From positions 1 to 14,374 of the forward strand of contig CAUHLX010000028.1 of assembly GCA_959606705.1 (NCBI GenBank): 14,374 bases of DNA, in the 5' to 3' direction. A program made the position numbers and the translations under genes. The stretch comes from an uncultured Bacillota bacterium (GTDB lineage Bacteria; Bacillota; Clostridia; Peptostreptococcales; Anaerovoracaceae). The stretch's first letter is position 1; each line of letters begins with the position of its first letter. Below the pieces are notes generated by a model that worked only from the letters and a program-made list of their open reading frames with translations, did no database searches and had not been told where the DNA came from. Of this stretch, positions 1 to 5,859 are shown piece by piece.

Positions 1-1273
1 AAAGTCCCAAGCTCCCTCCGTGAAGGGTTAGAACCCGGCCCGCAATGCTGTAAATCATGGCGAAAACACTCTGCTTCTTACCGTACATCAGCGAAACCAG
101 AACCACATACAGCAAGTAAAAATCAAAGGTTGATCCGAAGGTGGAATCCGCCATCCAAGCGCTCATAGCTTGAATCAACAGAAAAAAGATCAGCGTCTCC
201 GCAAAGGGTTTGATCACCTTCCAAACCTGCTTCAGCTTCTCCGAAAGGGTCAGACCGGCGTCCTTCCAAACCGTCAGCAGATCATGCTCCTCCCGACCCC
301 AATCCAGCTTTTTCTTCTGTTTGTGGCCTTCGCTTTTCATCTCTTCAAACTGGCGAAGCAGGGATTCGCGGATCGGATACTTAGGAGAATAGCCGAATTC
401 CCGCGCGAATCTCTCATTGGACACCAAACAGCCTCGTTGACCGTCCTCCTCCTGCGGGTTTAAATGAAGCGGATGACCCGCTCCATCCTCCAGCAGCTCC
501 GCCAGCTCTTGTTCCGTCATCGTCCTGCCGTCCGTAATATTGTAGAGCCGGTATTCCTGATACGATCCGGAGATCACCCGATACACCGCGTTGACCGCGT
601 CGGGAAGATAGATGAGATTGTGGTGCCTGTGGGGCTGAATCAAAAGCGGCCGGTCCTCCAGCGCCCTGCCGCAGAGATTCCGGCAGATATCCGTTCCGCT
701 CCAAGAGGCTCCGGTAATGCCGTAAACCTCCCCCATCCGGAGAATCAGGCCAGTAAATTCCCCCAGTCCGTCGTACTGCCCAACCAGCTGCTCCCCCAGT
801 CGGAAGGTCATTTCCCGATCTCCGGCCGCCGACACCCGACTCTCTTCCCACGCCGTTTCGATCGTGTTTTCCTTCGAGCCTTCCTCTGCCGCCGTTCCCC
901 CCGCGGGTCCGTCGCCATAGAGCTCCGCTGAAGATAGGTATACGAATTTGCGAACTCCCGCTTTCTGGGCGCAGTAAAGCAGATTCGACAACCCGCTCAA
1001 AAAGGACGCCGCCGTCTTCGGCATGCGGTCCCAACGGTACCGATCATCCTGACTTCCCGTAAAAATCACCACATCCGGTGAAATTCCATCCAGCACGAAC
1101 ATTAAATTCTCATCGTCGTATGCGAAGCGATACGTTTCAAATATTTTACGGTTTTTCCGTTCCTCGTTCACCGACCCGCTGATCAAGTAAATCTCCCAGC
1201 CCTCTTTGTCCAGTGAATCGATCAGTGATTTGACAAAAGGATTGCCGCTTCCGCCCGTAATGACCGCCTTCAT
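1..1273 (-). CDS. SDR/epimerase-fold protein fused to membrane segments, 3'-truncated by window edge (possible PelD-type)
   Basis: An open frame of 424 codons with no stop runs from ATG at 1273 off the left edge. Residues 1-300 look like an extended short-chain dehydrogenase/epimerase: N-terminal Rossmann motif TGGSGNPF (residues 6-13), SSAELYG at 114-120, and a C-terminal substrate-domain pattern around HHNLIYLPDAVNAVY and YNITDG. After a charged linker (about 310-345) come hydrophobic segments near 357-374, 383-398 and 402-416. The third glycine of the nucleotide motif is Phe, and the position expected for the YxxxK catalytic pair reads FRLGE (157-161), so the SDR fold may be non-catalytic. 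A membrane block after an SDR domain resembles, by my recollection, PelD-like c-di-GMP receptors of Gram-positive Pel operons, but the diagnostic GAF/GGDEF part would lie outside the window. The start is set by a 4-bp ATGA overlap with the upstream gene. Alternative: another membrane-anchored epimerase of a capsule or glycan locus. Confidence 0.85.
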   Translation of the reverse strand, partial: MKAVITGGSGNPFVKSLIDSLDKEGWEIYLISGSVNEERKNRKIFETYRFAYDDENLMFVLDGISPDVVIFTGSQDDRYRWDRMPKTAASFLSGLSNLLYCAQKAGVRKFVYLSSAELYGDGPAGGTAAEEGSKENTIETAWEESRVSAAGDREMTFRLGEQLVGQYDGLGEFTGLILRMGEVYGITGASWSGTDICRNLCGRALEDRPLLIQPHRHHNLIYLPDAVNAVYRVISGSYQEYRLYNITDGRTMTEQELAELLEDGAGHPLHLNPQEEDGQRGCLVSNERFAREFGYSPKYPIRESLLRQFEEMKSEGHKQKKKLDWGREEHDLLTVWKDAGLTLSEKLKQVWKVIKPFAETLIFFLLIQAMSAWMADSTFGSTFDFYLLYVVLVSLMYGKKQSVFAMIYSIAGRVLTLHGGSLGL

Positions 1274-1683
1274 ACCCGACCTTCCTTTCGTGCCTGGGAA
1301 TCATTTTCCCGGTTTGTCTCCCGCAGCGCTTCCATCTGTCGTTCCAGTTCTTCTTTCTCCGCTGCCAGCAGAGCGATCTGCATCGCGGCTTCGTTCTGGC
1401 TGTTGGTTAGAATGGAAATCTGTATGGTATTCTTAAACTCGATGAGCACGATCACGACAATCGCCACCAGGAAAACCGCCGCCGGCGGATACATGATGTG
1501 CAGGAAGGAAGCCAAATGCTTTACGATCTGCGGAAAAATCCCCGCTAAAATAAACATCACGCCGATCAAAAACCAAAAGATCGCGTTGGATTCTCCCATT
1601 TTCTTTACGGACATCAGCTTGAACAGCAGAAGAATGACAAAGACGCCGATCAAAATCAAGCCTAGATTTACCAGTATACTCAT
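1270..1683 (-). CDS. DUF2304-type small membrane protein
   Basis: The 137-residue product has three hydrophobic segments (about 2-22, 33-53 and 68-86). These are followed by a short conserved-looking stretch NTIQISILTNSQ and a charged helical tail (about 98-130) likely to form a coiled coil. The pattern FWFLIGVMFILAGIFPQIV, then a PP turn and a third helix leading to a hydrophilic tail, is typical of DUF2304 proteins. These usually sit beside glycosyltransferases or polysaccharide genes; their biochemical role is unknown. ATG at 1683 follows AAAGGTG at about 6 nt spacing. The stop codon overlaps the start of the SDR-fusion gene, implying translational coupling, and a strong promoter lies about 60 nt upstream, so this is the first gene of the operon. 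The family call is from pattern memory, not a search. Confidence 0.8.
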   Translation of the reverse strand: MSILVNLGLILIGVFVILLLFKLMSVKKMGESNAIFWFLIGVMFILAGIFPQIVKHLASFLHIMYPPAAVFLVAIVVIVLIEFKNTIQISILTNSQNEAAMQIALLAAEKEELERQMEALRETNRENDSQARKEGRV

Positions 1684-1752
1684 TTTTGCACCTTTCGATC
1701 TCCGGTATAAAACGGCCGCACCGTCAATTTCTCAATAAAACATACTTTTTTT

Positions 1753-1781
1753 ATTATAACACTTCCTCGCCTCACTGTCTA
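1753..1781 (-). promoter_or_regulatory. Sigma-A-type promoter of the DUF2304/SDR operon
   Basis: On the minus strand, TAGACA (1781-1776) is separated by exactly 17 bp from a perfect TATAAT (1758-1753). TG one base before the -10 makes it an extended -10 as well. Transcription would start near 1746, giving a leader of about 62 nt before the ATG at 1683. No riboswitch or clear operator is evident in that leader. Confidence 0.75.
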
Positions 1782-1841
1782 TTTTTCGACAAATCTCAGG
1801 CCGCCTTTCTCTAGACTCCCGTACCCATCCAGCAATCATTA

Positions 1842-1867
1842 CCGGGGGTGCCGGGGGTGCCGGGGCG
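1842..1867. repeat. GC-rich 9-bp tandem repeat, CCGGGGGTG, two full copies plus a partial
   Basis: CCGGGGGTG occurs at 1842-1850 and 1851-1859, followed by a diverged partial CCGGGGCG (1860-1867). Immediately downstream lies GGTGTGGGGTTTAAGGGGTC and an inverted-repeat region. Similar G-rich repeats followed by GGGGTCAG are, to my recollection, often found beside REP-associated (IS200-like) transposase genes. No transposase gene is present here, so this may be a mobile-repeat relic. The repeat itself is directly visible; the origin is inference. Confidence 0.6.
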
Positions 1868-1900
1868 CCAGGTGTGGGGTTTAAGGGGTCAGATGCAGAA

Positions 1901-1989
1901 TTCGACTTTTCAGTCCTCAAAAAAGAAATCGGCCGAAAAATCCGGTTTTCCTTCGACCTCTTTCGGGACTTCACCAAAATAAAGTCGAA
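1901..1989. repeat. Nested inverted repeats, possible long imperfect hairpin
   Basis: TTCGACTTT (1901-1909) is the exact reverse complement of AAAGTCGAA (1981-1989). Inside them AGTCC pairs with GGACT, and CCGAAA pairs with TTTCGG, in the correct nested order. The region could fold into an interrupted hairpin of about 90 nt as RNA or single-stranded DNA. It directly follows the GC-rich tandem repeat and does not lie in a credible gene. Confidence 0.5.
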
Positions 1990-2157
1990 ATTGTCGAGAA
2001 GAACCGCTGAAATCGCCCGTTTTAATACATTTCGTATATTTTATGGAGTTTATTTACGACCGAAATTGATTTTTTTACAGACTAGGTCGAACATGCGATC
2101 ATTCATCGCAATGTATATGCAATATGCTTGCTTATTTTTAATTTTTTTCAATCGCAA
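1990..2157. other. AT-rich non-coding stretch
   Basis: This stretch is much richer in A+T than the flanking genes and holds no credible reading frame with a ribosome binding site. It contains a small imperfect stem, with GCGAT and ATCGC separated by 5 nt inside ACAT/ATGT arms (about 2094-2117). I see no tRNA, riboswitch or strong terminator. It may be the junction DNA left when the neighbouring XRE gene was rearranged. Confidence 0.4.
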
Positions 2158-2185
2158 TTGACAATCCTGACTTATTTGATACGAT
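2158..2185 (+). promoter_or_regulatory. Putative promoter upstream of the XRE remnant
   Basis: TTGACA (2158-2163) is followed after 16 bp by TACGAT (2180-2185). A small palindrome, TTGAT-ACG-ATCAA (2176-2188), overlaps the -10 and could be a regulator site. The next start codon on this strand is the broken XRE gene about 50 bp downstream, so the promoter may be a leftover of that gene. Confidence 0.4.
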
Positions 2186-2235
2186 CAATACTATTAGTGT
2201 GACCGCACTGCCGGTTGACACATTTCCAAACGTAG

Positions 2236-2419
2236 ATGGCAGAGAGAATTCAATATTTAAGAAAAACAAAGGGAATTTCCCAAGAAGAGCTGGCGAATCG
2301 TTTTCGCATCGGCGAATGTCTTTTCATCACCTTATGTGGTGCGGTCATCGGCTTCGGCATCGGTTTTCTTGTTCAAACAGCAGTTGCTTTGTCAAGGAAA
2401 GGAACGTCTCCTTCAACGT
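2236..2419 (+). pseudogene. Remnant of an XRE-family HTH regulator joined to a membrane segment
   Basis: The frame opens with MAERIQYLRKTKGISQEELA, a typical start of an XRE helix-turn-helix protein. After about 22 residues, where helix 3 and the rest of the HTH should follow, it switches to a hydrophobic segment GECLFITLCGAVIGFGIGFL. The DNA-binding domain is therefore incomplete. There is no Shine-Dalgarno sequence ahead of ATG 2236, and the frame then runs 44 bp into the 3' end of the convergent lipoate ligase gene before stopping at 2463. I read it as an internal deletion of an XRE regulator with a C-terminal membrane domain; the right boundary is uncertain. A small functional membrane peptide of about 75 residues cannot be excluded. 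Confidence 0.5.
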
Positions 2420-3403
2420 TCAGATCAAAAGCTCCAGCAGCTCCTTCCGCCCCATTCCGCTGATGTAATCATCCGGATTGATGTTCTCCAGCACCGCGCT
2501 CAGCTCAGCCTCCCGATGCTTCTTCCCTTGAAGCAGCGTCTCCAGCTCCGAAACTTCCTTGATCCCAAAAAAATCCCCGTAAATTTTAATCCGGCGAATC
2601 AGCCCTTGGGATACGTCCAGGCGCACATCCACCAAGCCGAAGGGAAACTTCTTGGCATTTCCGGCGGTATATCGGGGAGACCGCCCGAAATTCCACTCCC
2701 AGGTGGCATACTTTTCCGCCGCCAGCTTGCTGATTGCGGCCTCGTCCTCCGAGGTGATCCGGTATTCTTCCAAATCCTCTCCTTCTCTTCGGAAATACGC
2801 ATACAGCCCGTTGAAGAATTCTTCCGGTGACAAGGGTTTTAAAAGGTGGGACGCCACGTTGGTCACCCGGCTGCGCACCGACTTCACCCCCTTGCTTTCC
2901 AGCTTGAGCCGACTGGGCGACAGTGCGCCCGACAAATCCGCCACATCCGCCGAGAAGAGAATACAGCCGTGATGCAGGAGTTTATCGCCCCGCTTGGTCT
3001 GCGCGTTTCCGCAGAATTTCATGCCGTCGATCAGCAGATCGTTGCGTCCGGACAATTCCGCCCGCACTCCCAGCGTACTCAAATAACCGCACACCGGCCG
3101 AGTGAAATACTCGTAATTGCTGAACAATCCCTCTCGAAAGCTCCGGATCACCGTGTAGTTTACATTACCCAAATCGTGAAACACCGCCCCGCCCCCGGAG
3201 AGACGCCGCACTACGGGGATGTCCTGCTCCCTCACGTAATCCACGTTCACTTCCTCCAGCGCGTTCTGATTCTGTCCGATCACCACCGCCCGGCGATTGC
3301 GCCAAAGGAGGATCACATCCTCCGGGAATCGGTCGAGAAAGTATTCCTCCGAGGCCATGTTGTAATAGGGGTCCGTTTTCATATTTTGAATCAAATAGGT
3401 CAT
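2420..3403 (-). CDS. lplA: Lipoate--protein ligase A
   Basis: Activates free lipoate with ATP and transfers it to the lysine of lipoyl domains such as glycine cleavage GcvH or 2-oxoacid dehydrogenase E2 in the cytosol. Family hallmarks are clear: RRLSGGGAVFHD (residues 66-77, lipoyl-AMP pocket), the essential lysine in GMKFCGNA (K129), HHGCIL (144-149) and KGVKSVRSRVTN (171-182). A C-terminal accessory domain (about 245-327) is present, as in the two-domain E. coli enzyme, and the 327-residue length fits. I chose ATG at 3403 because GGAGG stands 7 nt before it; the longer frame from GTG at 3448 lacks such a site and would begin about 11 nt after the predicted transcription start. No lipoyl-enzyme gene is nearby, so it likely acts as a stand-alone salvage enzyme. 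Confidence 0.93.
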   Translation of the reverse strand: MTYLIQNMKTDPYYNMASEEYFLDRFPEDVILLWRNRRAVVIGQNQNALEEVNVDYVREQDIPVVRRLSGGGAVFHDLGNVNYTVIRSFREGLFSNYEYFTRPVCGYLSTLGVRAELSGRNDLLIDGMKFCGNAQTKRGDKLLHHGCILFSADVADLSGALSPSRLKLESKGVKSVRSRVTNVASHLLKPLSPEEFFNGLYAYFRREGEDLEEYRITSEDEAAISKLAAEKYATWEWNFGRSPRYTAGNAKKFPFGLVDVRLDVSQGLIRRIKIYGDFFGIKEVSELETLLQGKKHREAELSAVLENINPDDYISGMGRKELLELLI

Positions 3404-3465
3404 TCCGCCGCCTCCGTCTTTCTGCCCGTCAATTGCGTTCTTAGACACGCTCCCCGTTTGTCCTC

Positions 3466-3495
3466 ATTATATCCCACCCCTCCCTCCCCGCGCAA
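3466..3495 (-). promoter_or_regulatory. Putative lplA promoter
   Basis: On the minus strand TTGCGC (3495-3490) precedes a perfect TATAAT (3471-3466) by 18 bp, in the short gap between the efflux gene and lplA. The predicted start near 3459 leaves a leader of about 55 nt to ATG 3403. This supports that start codon and independent transcription of lplA. Confidence 0.5.
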
Positions 3496-3525
3496 GAGGG
3501 GAAACGGCAAGGCCCGGCGGAGATT

Positions 3526-4794
3526 CTAGAGTCTGGCAAACACTCGTTTCGATCCCAGAGCCACCGCGCCGCTGGCCAGCGTTCCCAACAGAATCACCAC
3601 CCAAGCATGAACGGAAAACCTGTCGAAAAGAATTCCGTACATCGCCTGTCCCACCGGCTGAGAACACATGGAAAGCGTCATGACAAAGGCCATCACCTTG
3701 CCCAGAAGCTGATCCGGCGTTTCTCTCTGAATGAAGCTCAGTAGATATATGGTAAAGACCGAAGCCAGAGCCATTCCCACCATACCGCAGAAAACGATCA
3801 GCACATAGGCTGCCAAGGGCTGACCAACGAGAAGGGCCGCTCCGCTCATGGGCAGAACCGCCGCCGCCACCGCCAGCAGCACCAGATAAAACCTCCCGAT
3901 GGAAAGCCGCACTGAGATCGGTCCCGCCAGAAAGCCTCCCAGAATCGCACCCAGTCCCGCCAGCCCCTGCGCCAGACCGTACCACTGTCCGTCGAAGTCC
4001 AGAACCACTTTGATGAGAAAGGGCATTCCGATCACCAGCATGGAACTCAGAAATAAGTTGAATAGACACACGATCCCAATCACCGGCATCATCACCGGCT
4101 TTTCCCGGGTGATAAACCGCAGGCTGACCTTCAGGTCCTGTCCAATGACCGCCAGCGCGTTTTCTCCCTTTTCCTGTGGAAGAAAGGGCATGTGAATGAA
4201 GAGCTCCATCACGGCCGAAGCGAGGAAGCTGACCGCCCCTACTAGGATGATCGGCGTAAGGCCCCACACCCCGTACAGTACCCCGCCGATCACCGGACCC
4301 AGCAGGTTCGCCAAAGCGGCCACCTGATTGACCACCGCGTTGGAACGAACCAGATTCTTCTCAGAGGACAGCAGCGGAATGCTGGAATTGACCGCCGGCT
4401 GATAAAACGACTGGATCAGCGACAGCAGGACCATAATCACGGCAATTTTCACCAACACTCCACCCTCCGCGGAGAGCGCCGCCCCAAAGGCCACGGTCAC
4501 ACCCGCGGTCACAAAATCCAGCGCCGCCATGATATTTCTTCGGTTGATCCGGTCCGCCAGCACCCCTCCCAGCGGCGAGAACAAAATCGTGGGAATCAGC
4601 GCCACCGCCGAAATCGTTCCAAACGCCGCAGCCGATCCGGTTTGATCCAGCACGTAAAACGGAAGTGCGAACCTCAAAGTCACATTTCCAAATAAGGAAA
4701 TAATCTGTCCGATGACCACCAGCAAAAAATCCCTGTGAAACAGCTTTTCTCCATTCTGTTCCCCCTGATTCAACTTCAATTCACCCTCATTCAT
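3526..4794 (-). CDS. MFS-family efflux transporter
   Basis: The 422-residue protein has about 12 hydrophobic segments and belongs to the major facilitator superfamily, in the group of small-molecule exporters that resembles MFS_3/EntS-type proteins. After a hydrophilic N-terminus (about 1-20) comes TM1 (LLVVIGQIISLFGNVT). The motif-A-like loop GGVLADRINRRN (about 76-87) lies between TM2 and TM3, and further helix pairs follow with a central loop around residues 200-225. ATG at 4794 is preferred because GAGAGG lies about 8 nt upstream; the frame stays open to ATG 4830, but that start falls at the operator/promoter itself. It is the downstream partner of the tetR-type gene on the same strand, and a perfect 19-bp palindrome covers its promoter, indicating ligand-inducible drug or metabolite export. 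The substrate cannot be told from sequence. Confidence 0.85.
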   Translation of the reverse strand: MNEGELKLNQGEQNGEKLFHRDFLLVVIGQIISLFGNVTLRFALPFYVLDQTGSAAAFGTISAVALIPTILFSPLGGVLADRINRRNIMAALDFVTAGVTVAFGAALSAEGGVLVKIAVIMVLLSLIQSFYQPAVNSSIPLLSSEKNLVRSNAVVNQVAALANLLGPVIGGVLYGVWGLTPIILVGAVSFLASAVMELFIHMPFLPQEKGENALAVIGQDLKVSLRFITREKPVMMPVIGIVCLFNLFLSSMLVIGMPFLIKVVLDFDGQWYGLAQGLAGLGAILGGFLAGPISVRLSIGRFYLVLLAVAAAVLPMSGAALLVGQPLAAYVLIVFCGMVGMALASVFTIYLLSFIQRETPDQLLGKVMAFVMTLSMCSQPVGQAMYGILFDRFSVHAWVVILLGTLASGAVALGSKRVFARL

Positions 4795-4830
4795 TTCCAA
4801 AGCCTCTCTTTCTTTTCCGATTACCATCAA

Positions 4831-4836
4831 ATCATA
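4831..4836 (-). promoter_or_regulatory. Putative -10 element of the MFS promoter
   Basis: TATGAT on the minus strand lies about 37-42 nt upstream of the MFS start. A convincing -35 is not visible at 17 bp (GCTATT). The operator palindrome fills the spacer and part of the -10, so bound repressor would block polymerase. Confidence 0.35.
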
Positions 4837-4851
4837 CCGACAGTCGGTATG
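4833..4851. promoter_or_regulatory. TetR-type operator, perfect 19-bp palindrome (MFS promoter)
   Basis: CATACCGAC-A-GTCGGTATG is a perfect palindrome with 9-bp arms around one central base, typical of sites for dimeric TetR regulators. It lies between the regulator gene and the transporter gene, and a related 19-bp site lies at the regulator's own promoter (5660-5678). Confidence 0.8.
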
Positions 4852-4860
4852 TAAATAGCT

Positions 4861-4884
4861 AAAAAGAAATCCGGTGTGAACCGG
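4861..4884 (-). terminator. Putative rho-independent terminator of the TetR gene
   Basis: Read on the minus strand, CCGGT-TCAC-ACCGG forms a 5-bp stem with a 4-nt loop, followed by ATTTCTTTTT. It begins about 18 nt after the regulator's stop codon and would separate its transcript from the efflux gene. The stem is short, so it may leak. Confidence 0.55.
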
Positions 4885-4902
4885 CCTTCCTTTTCTCTTT
4901 GT

Positions 4903-5565
4903 TTACGGCTCCATCCCTTTTTGCCCTTGAAACACTTCGTCATAATAAGACGAAGCCGCTTCACTCACCGCTTCATTGATAATGGGAAGTCCCATCTGCT
5001 CAAAGGTAACTCCCAGGAAGCGTATCCGTTCCATAAATTCTTCCCGATCCGCGGCAAAGACCATGGGATTGGACCAAATATTGATCAGAAGCATGATGAC
5101 CTGAGCCGCTTTCTGCGGGTCCTCGGTACTCAGACTCCCATCCGCCGCTCCTTCGGAAATGAGCGTTTCCAGATAAGGAGCCACTCCATAGACCGCGCTC
5201 TTCAATTCCTCCACCACATACTTGGGATTTTGCAGCAGAACGGATACTCCCGCGATCAGCTTCCGGTGGGGATCTCCCTCCAGAATCCGCACAATCGCCG
5301 TGCTGATTTTTTCTCTTCCGTTCAGCTCCCGGGATTCGCGAATTTTTTCAAACCAATTGTTGTTGTAAAATTCCCGATCGGACACCGCGTCGATGATTTC
5401 TTCCTTCGACTTAAAATGGTGGTAAATCGCGCCTTTGGACAAGTCGCCCAATTCCTCCACGATATCCTGAATGGTGGTCTTTTCATAGCCCTTCGCCATA
5501 AACAGCTTCGTAGCGGCATCCAGAATCCGGTTCACCGTCACCTCGGGATATTTGTTCCTGGTCAC
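4903..5565 (-). CDS. TetR/AcrR-family transcriptional regulator
   Basis: The 220-residue protein opens with a classic TetR DNA-binding domain: VNRILDAATKLFMAKGYEKT, then TTIQDIVEEL and LSKGAIYHHFKSKEEII (HTH about residues 28-50). A helical ligand-binding and dimerisation domain follows. GTG at 5565 is the likely start because GGGGAG stands 6 nt before it and it places the HTH at the usual distance from the N-terminus; the frame extends to ATG 5607 without a ribosome site. Its gene precedes the MFS transporter on the same strand. A perfect palindrome sits before the transporter and a matching variant at its own promoter, so it most likely represses both and is released by the exported compound. 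The ligand is unknown. Confidence 0.9.
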   Translation of the reverse strand: MTRNKYPEVTVNRILDAATKLFMAKGYEKTTIQDIVEELGDLSKGAIYHHFKSKEEIIDAVSDREFYNNNWFEKIRESRELNGREKISTAIVRILEGDPHRKLIAGVSVLLQNPKYVVEELKSAVYGVAPYLETLISEGAADGSLSTEDPQKAAQVIMLLINIWSNPMVFAADREEFMERIRFLGVTFEQMGLPIINEAVSEAASSYYDEVFQGQKGMEP

Positions 5566-5611
5566 TGTCAGCTCCCCTTTCACACCGATCCTTTTACGCG
5601 GATGCACGCCC

Positions 5612-5625
5612 TATCCGAACGGATA
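5612..5625. repeat. 14-bp palindrome TATCCG-AA-CGGATA in the tetR leader
   Basis: Two perfect 6-bp arms flank AA, midway between the predicted tetR transcription start and GTG 5565. It does not share the operator's CATAC/GTATG ends, so it could be a site for another factor or a weak RNA hairpin. Confidence 0.35.
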
Positions 5626-5645
5626 CACATGCGCATCCACACACT

Positions 5646-5657
5646 TATATGCATATA
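5646..5657. repeat. 12-bp perfect palindrome in the tetR leader
   Basis: TATATGCATATA is self-complementary and lies in the untranslated leader of the regulator, 3 bp from the operator. It may be a further protein site or chance in an alternating TA stretch. Confidence 0.3.
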
Positions 5658-5659
5658 TA

Positions 5660-5678
5660 CATACGTTCGTTCGGTATG
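5660..5678. promoter_or_regulatory. TetR-type operator at the regulator's own promoter
   Basis: CATACGTTCGTTCGGTATG has the same 19-bp length as the operator before the MFS gene. One half (TCGGTATG) is identical to it; the other keeps CATAC but diverges toward the centre. It begins 5 bp downstream of the -10, across the transcription start, which fits autorepression with a weaker site. Confidence 0.7.
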
Positions 5679-5683
5679 TTTAT

Positions 5684-5712
5684 AGAATACGCATTCGTTC
5701 GTCTTTTGTCAA
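5684..5712 (-). promoter_or_regulatory. Promoter of the TetR gene
   Basis: On the minus strand TTGACA (5712-5707) is separated by 17 bp from TATTCT (5689-5684). The start would fall near 5678, inside the operator, leaving a leader of about 110 nt before GTG 5565. Confidence 0.7.
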
Positions 5713-5820
5713 GGGCAAACGGAACAAAAAACGAAATGCGAAATCATTCCAGCGTTTCCGGGTCACCGTGCTTCCTTCCACGGTCCGGTCTTTTCAGTAG
5801 AGGTTCCCGCCGATTTGTGT

Positions 5821-5826
5821 TAAGAT
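5821..5826 (+). promoter_or_regulatory. Putative extended -10 for the ABC-class ATPase gene
   Basis: TGT-TAAGAT (5818-5826) forms an extended -10 about 34 bp before the ATG. The -35 position at 17 bp reads TAGAGG, a poor match, so confidence is limited. Confidence 0.35.
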
Positions 5827-5859
5827 AGAGCCAGTACAAATATTTAGGAGGAACGAAAG

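Noticed and set aside
414..1034. 206-codon minus-strand frame rich in Gly/Arg
   Set aside because: It is an out-of-frame shadow of the SDR-fusion gene, whose frame is continuous through the whole region; low-complexity G/R/S content is typical of shadows in GC-rich DNA.
1874..2161. 95-codon plus-strand frame over the inverted-repeat and AT-rich region
   Set aside because: It starts at GTG with no ribosome site, crosses two unlike base compositions, and shows no recognisable protein pattern.
3478..3525. Purine/pyrimidine-rich stretch after the MFS gene as a terminator
   Set aside because: The possible CCCCTC/GAGGGG stem has a long loop and no U-tract; the segment is better explained as part of the lplA promoter region.
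2846..3529. 227-codon plus-strand frame opposite lplA
   Set aside because: It is antisense to a clearly recognised lipoate ligase gene and has no ribosome site or family pattern.
5765..5784. ACCGTG-8 nt-CACGGT hairpin before the ATPase gene
   Set aside because: The stem is only 6 bp with no gene upstream on the plus strand to terminate, and it has no U-tract; probably incidental.
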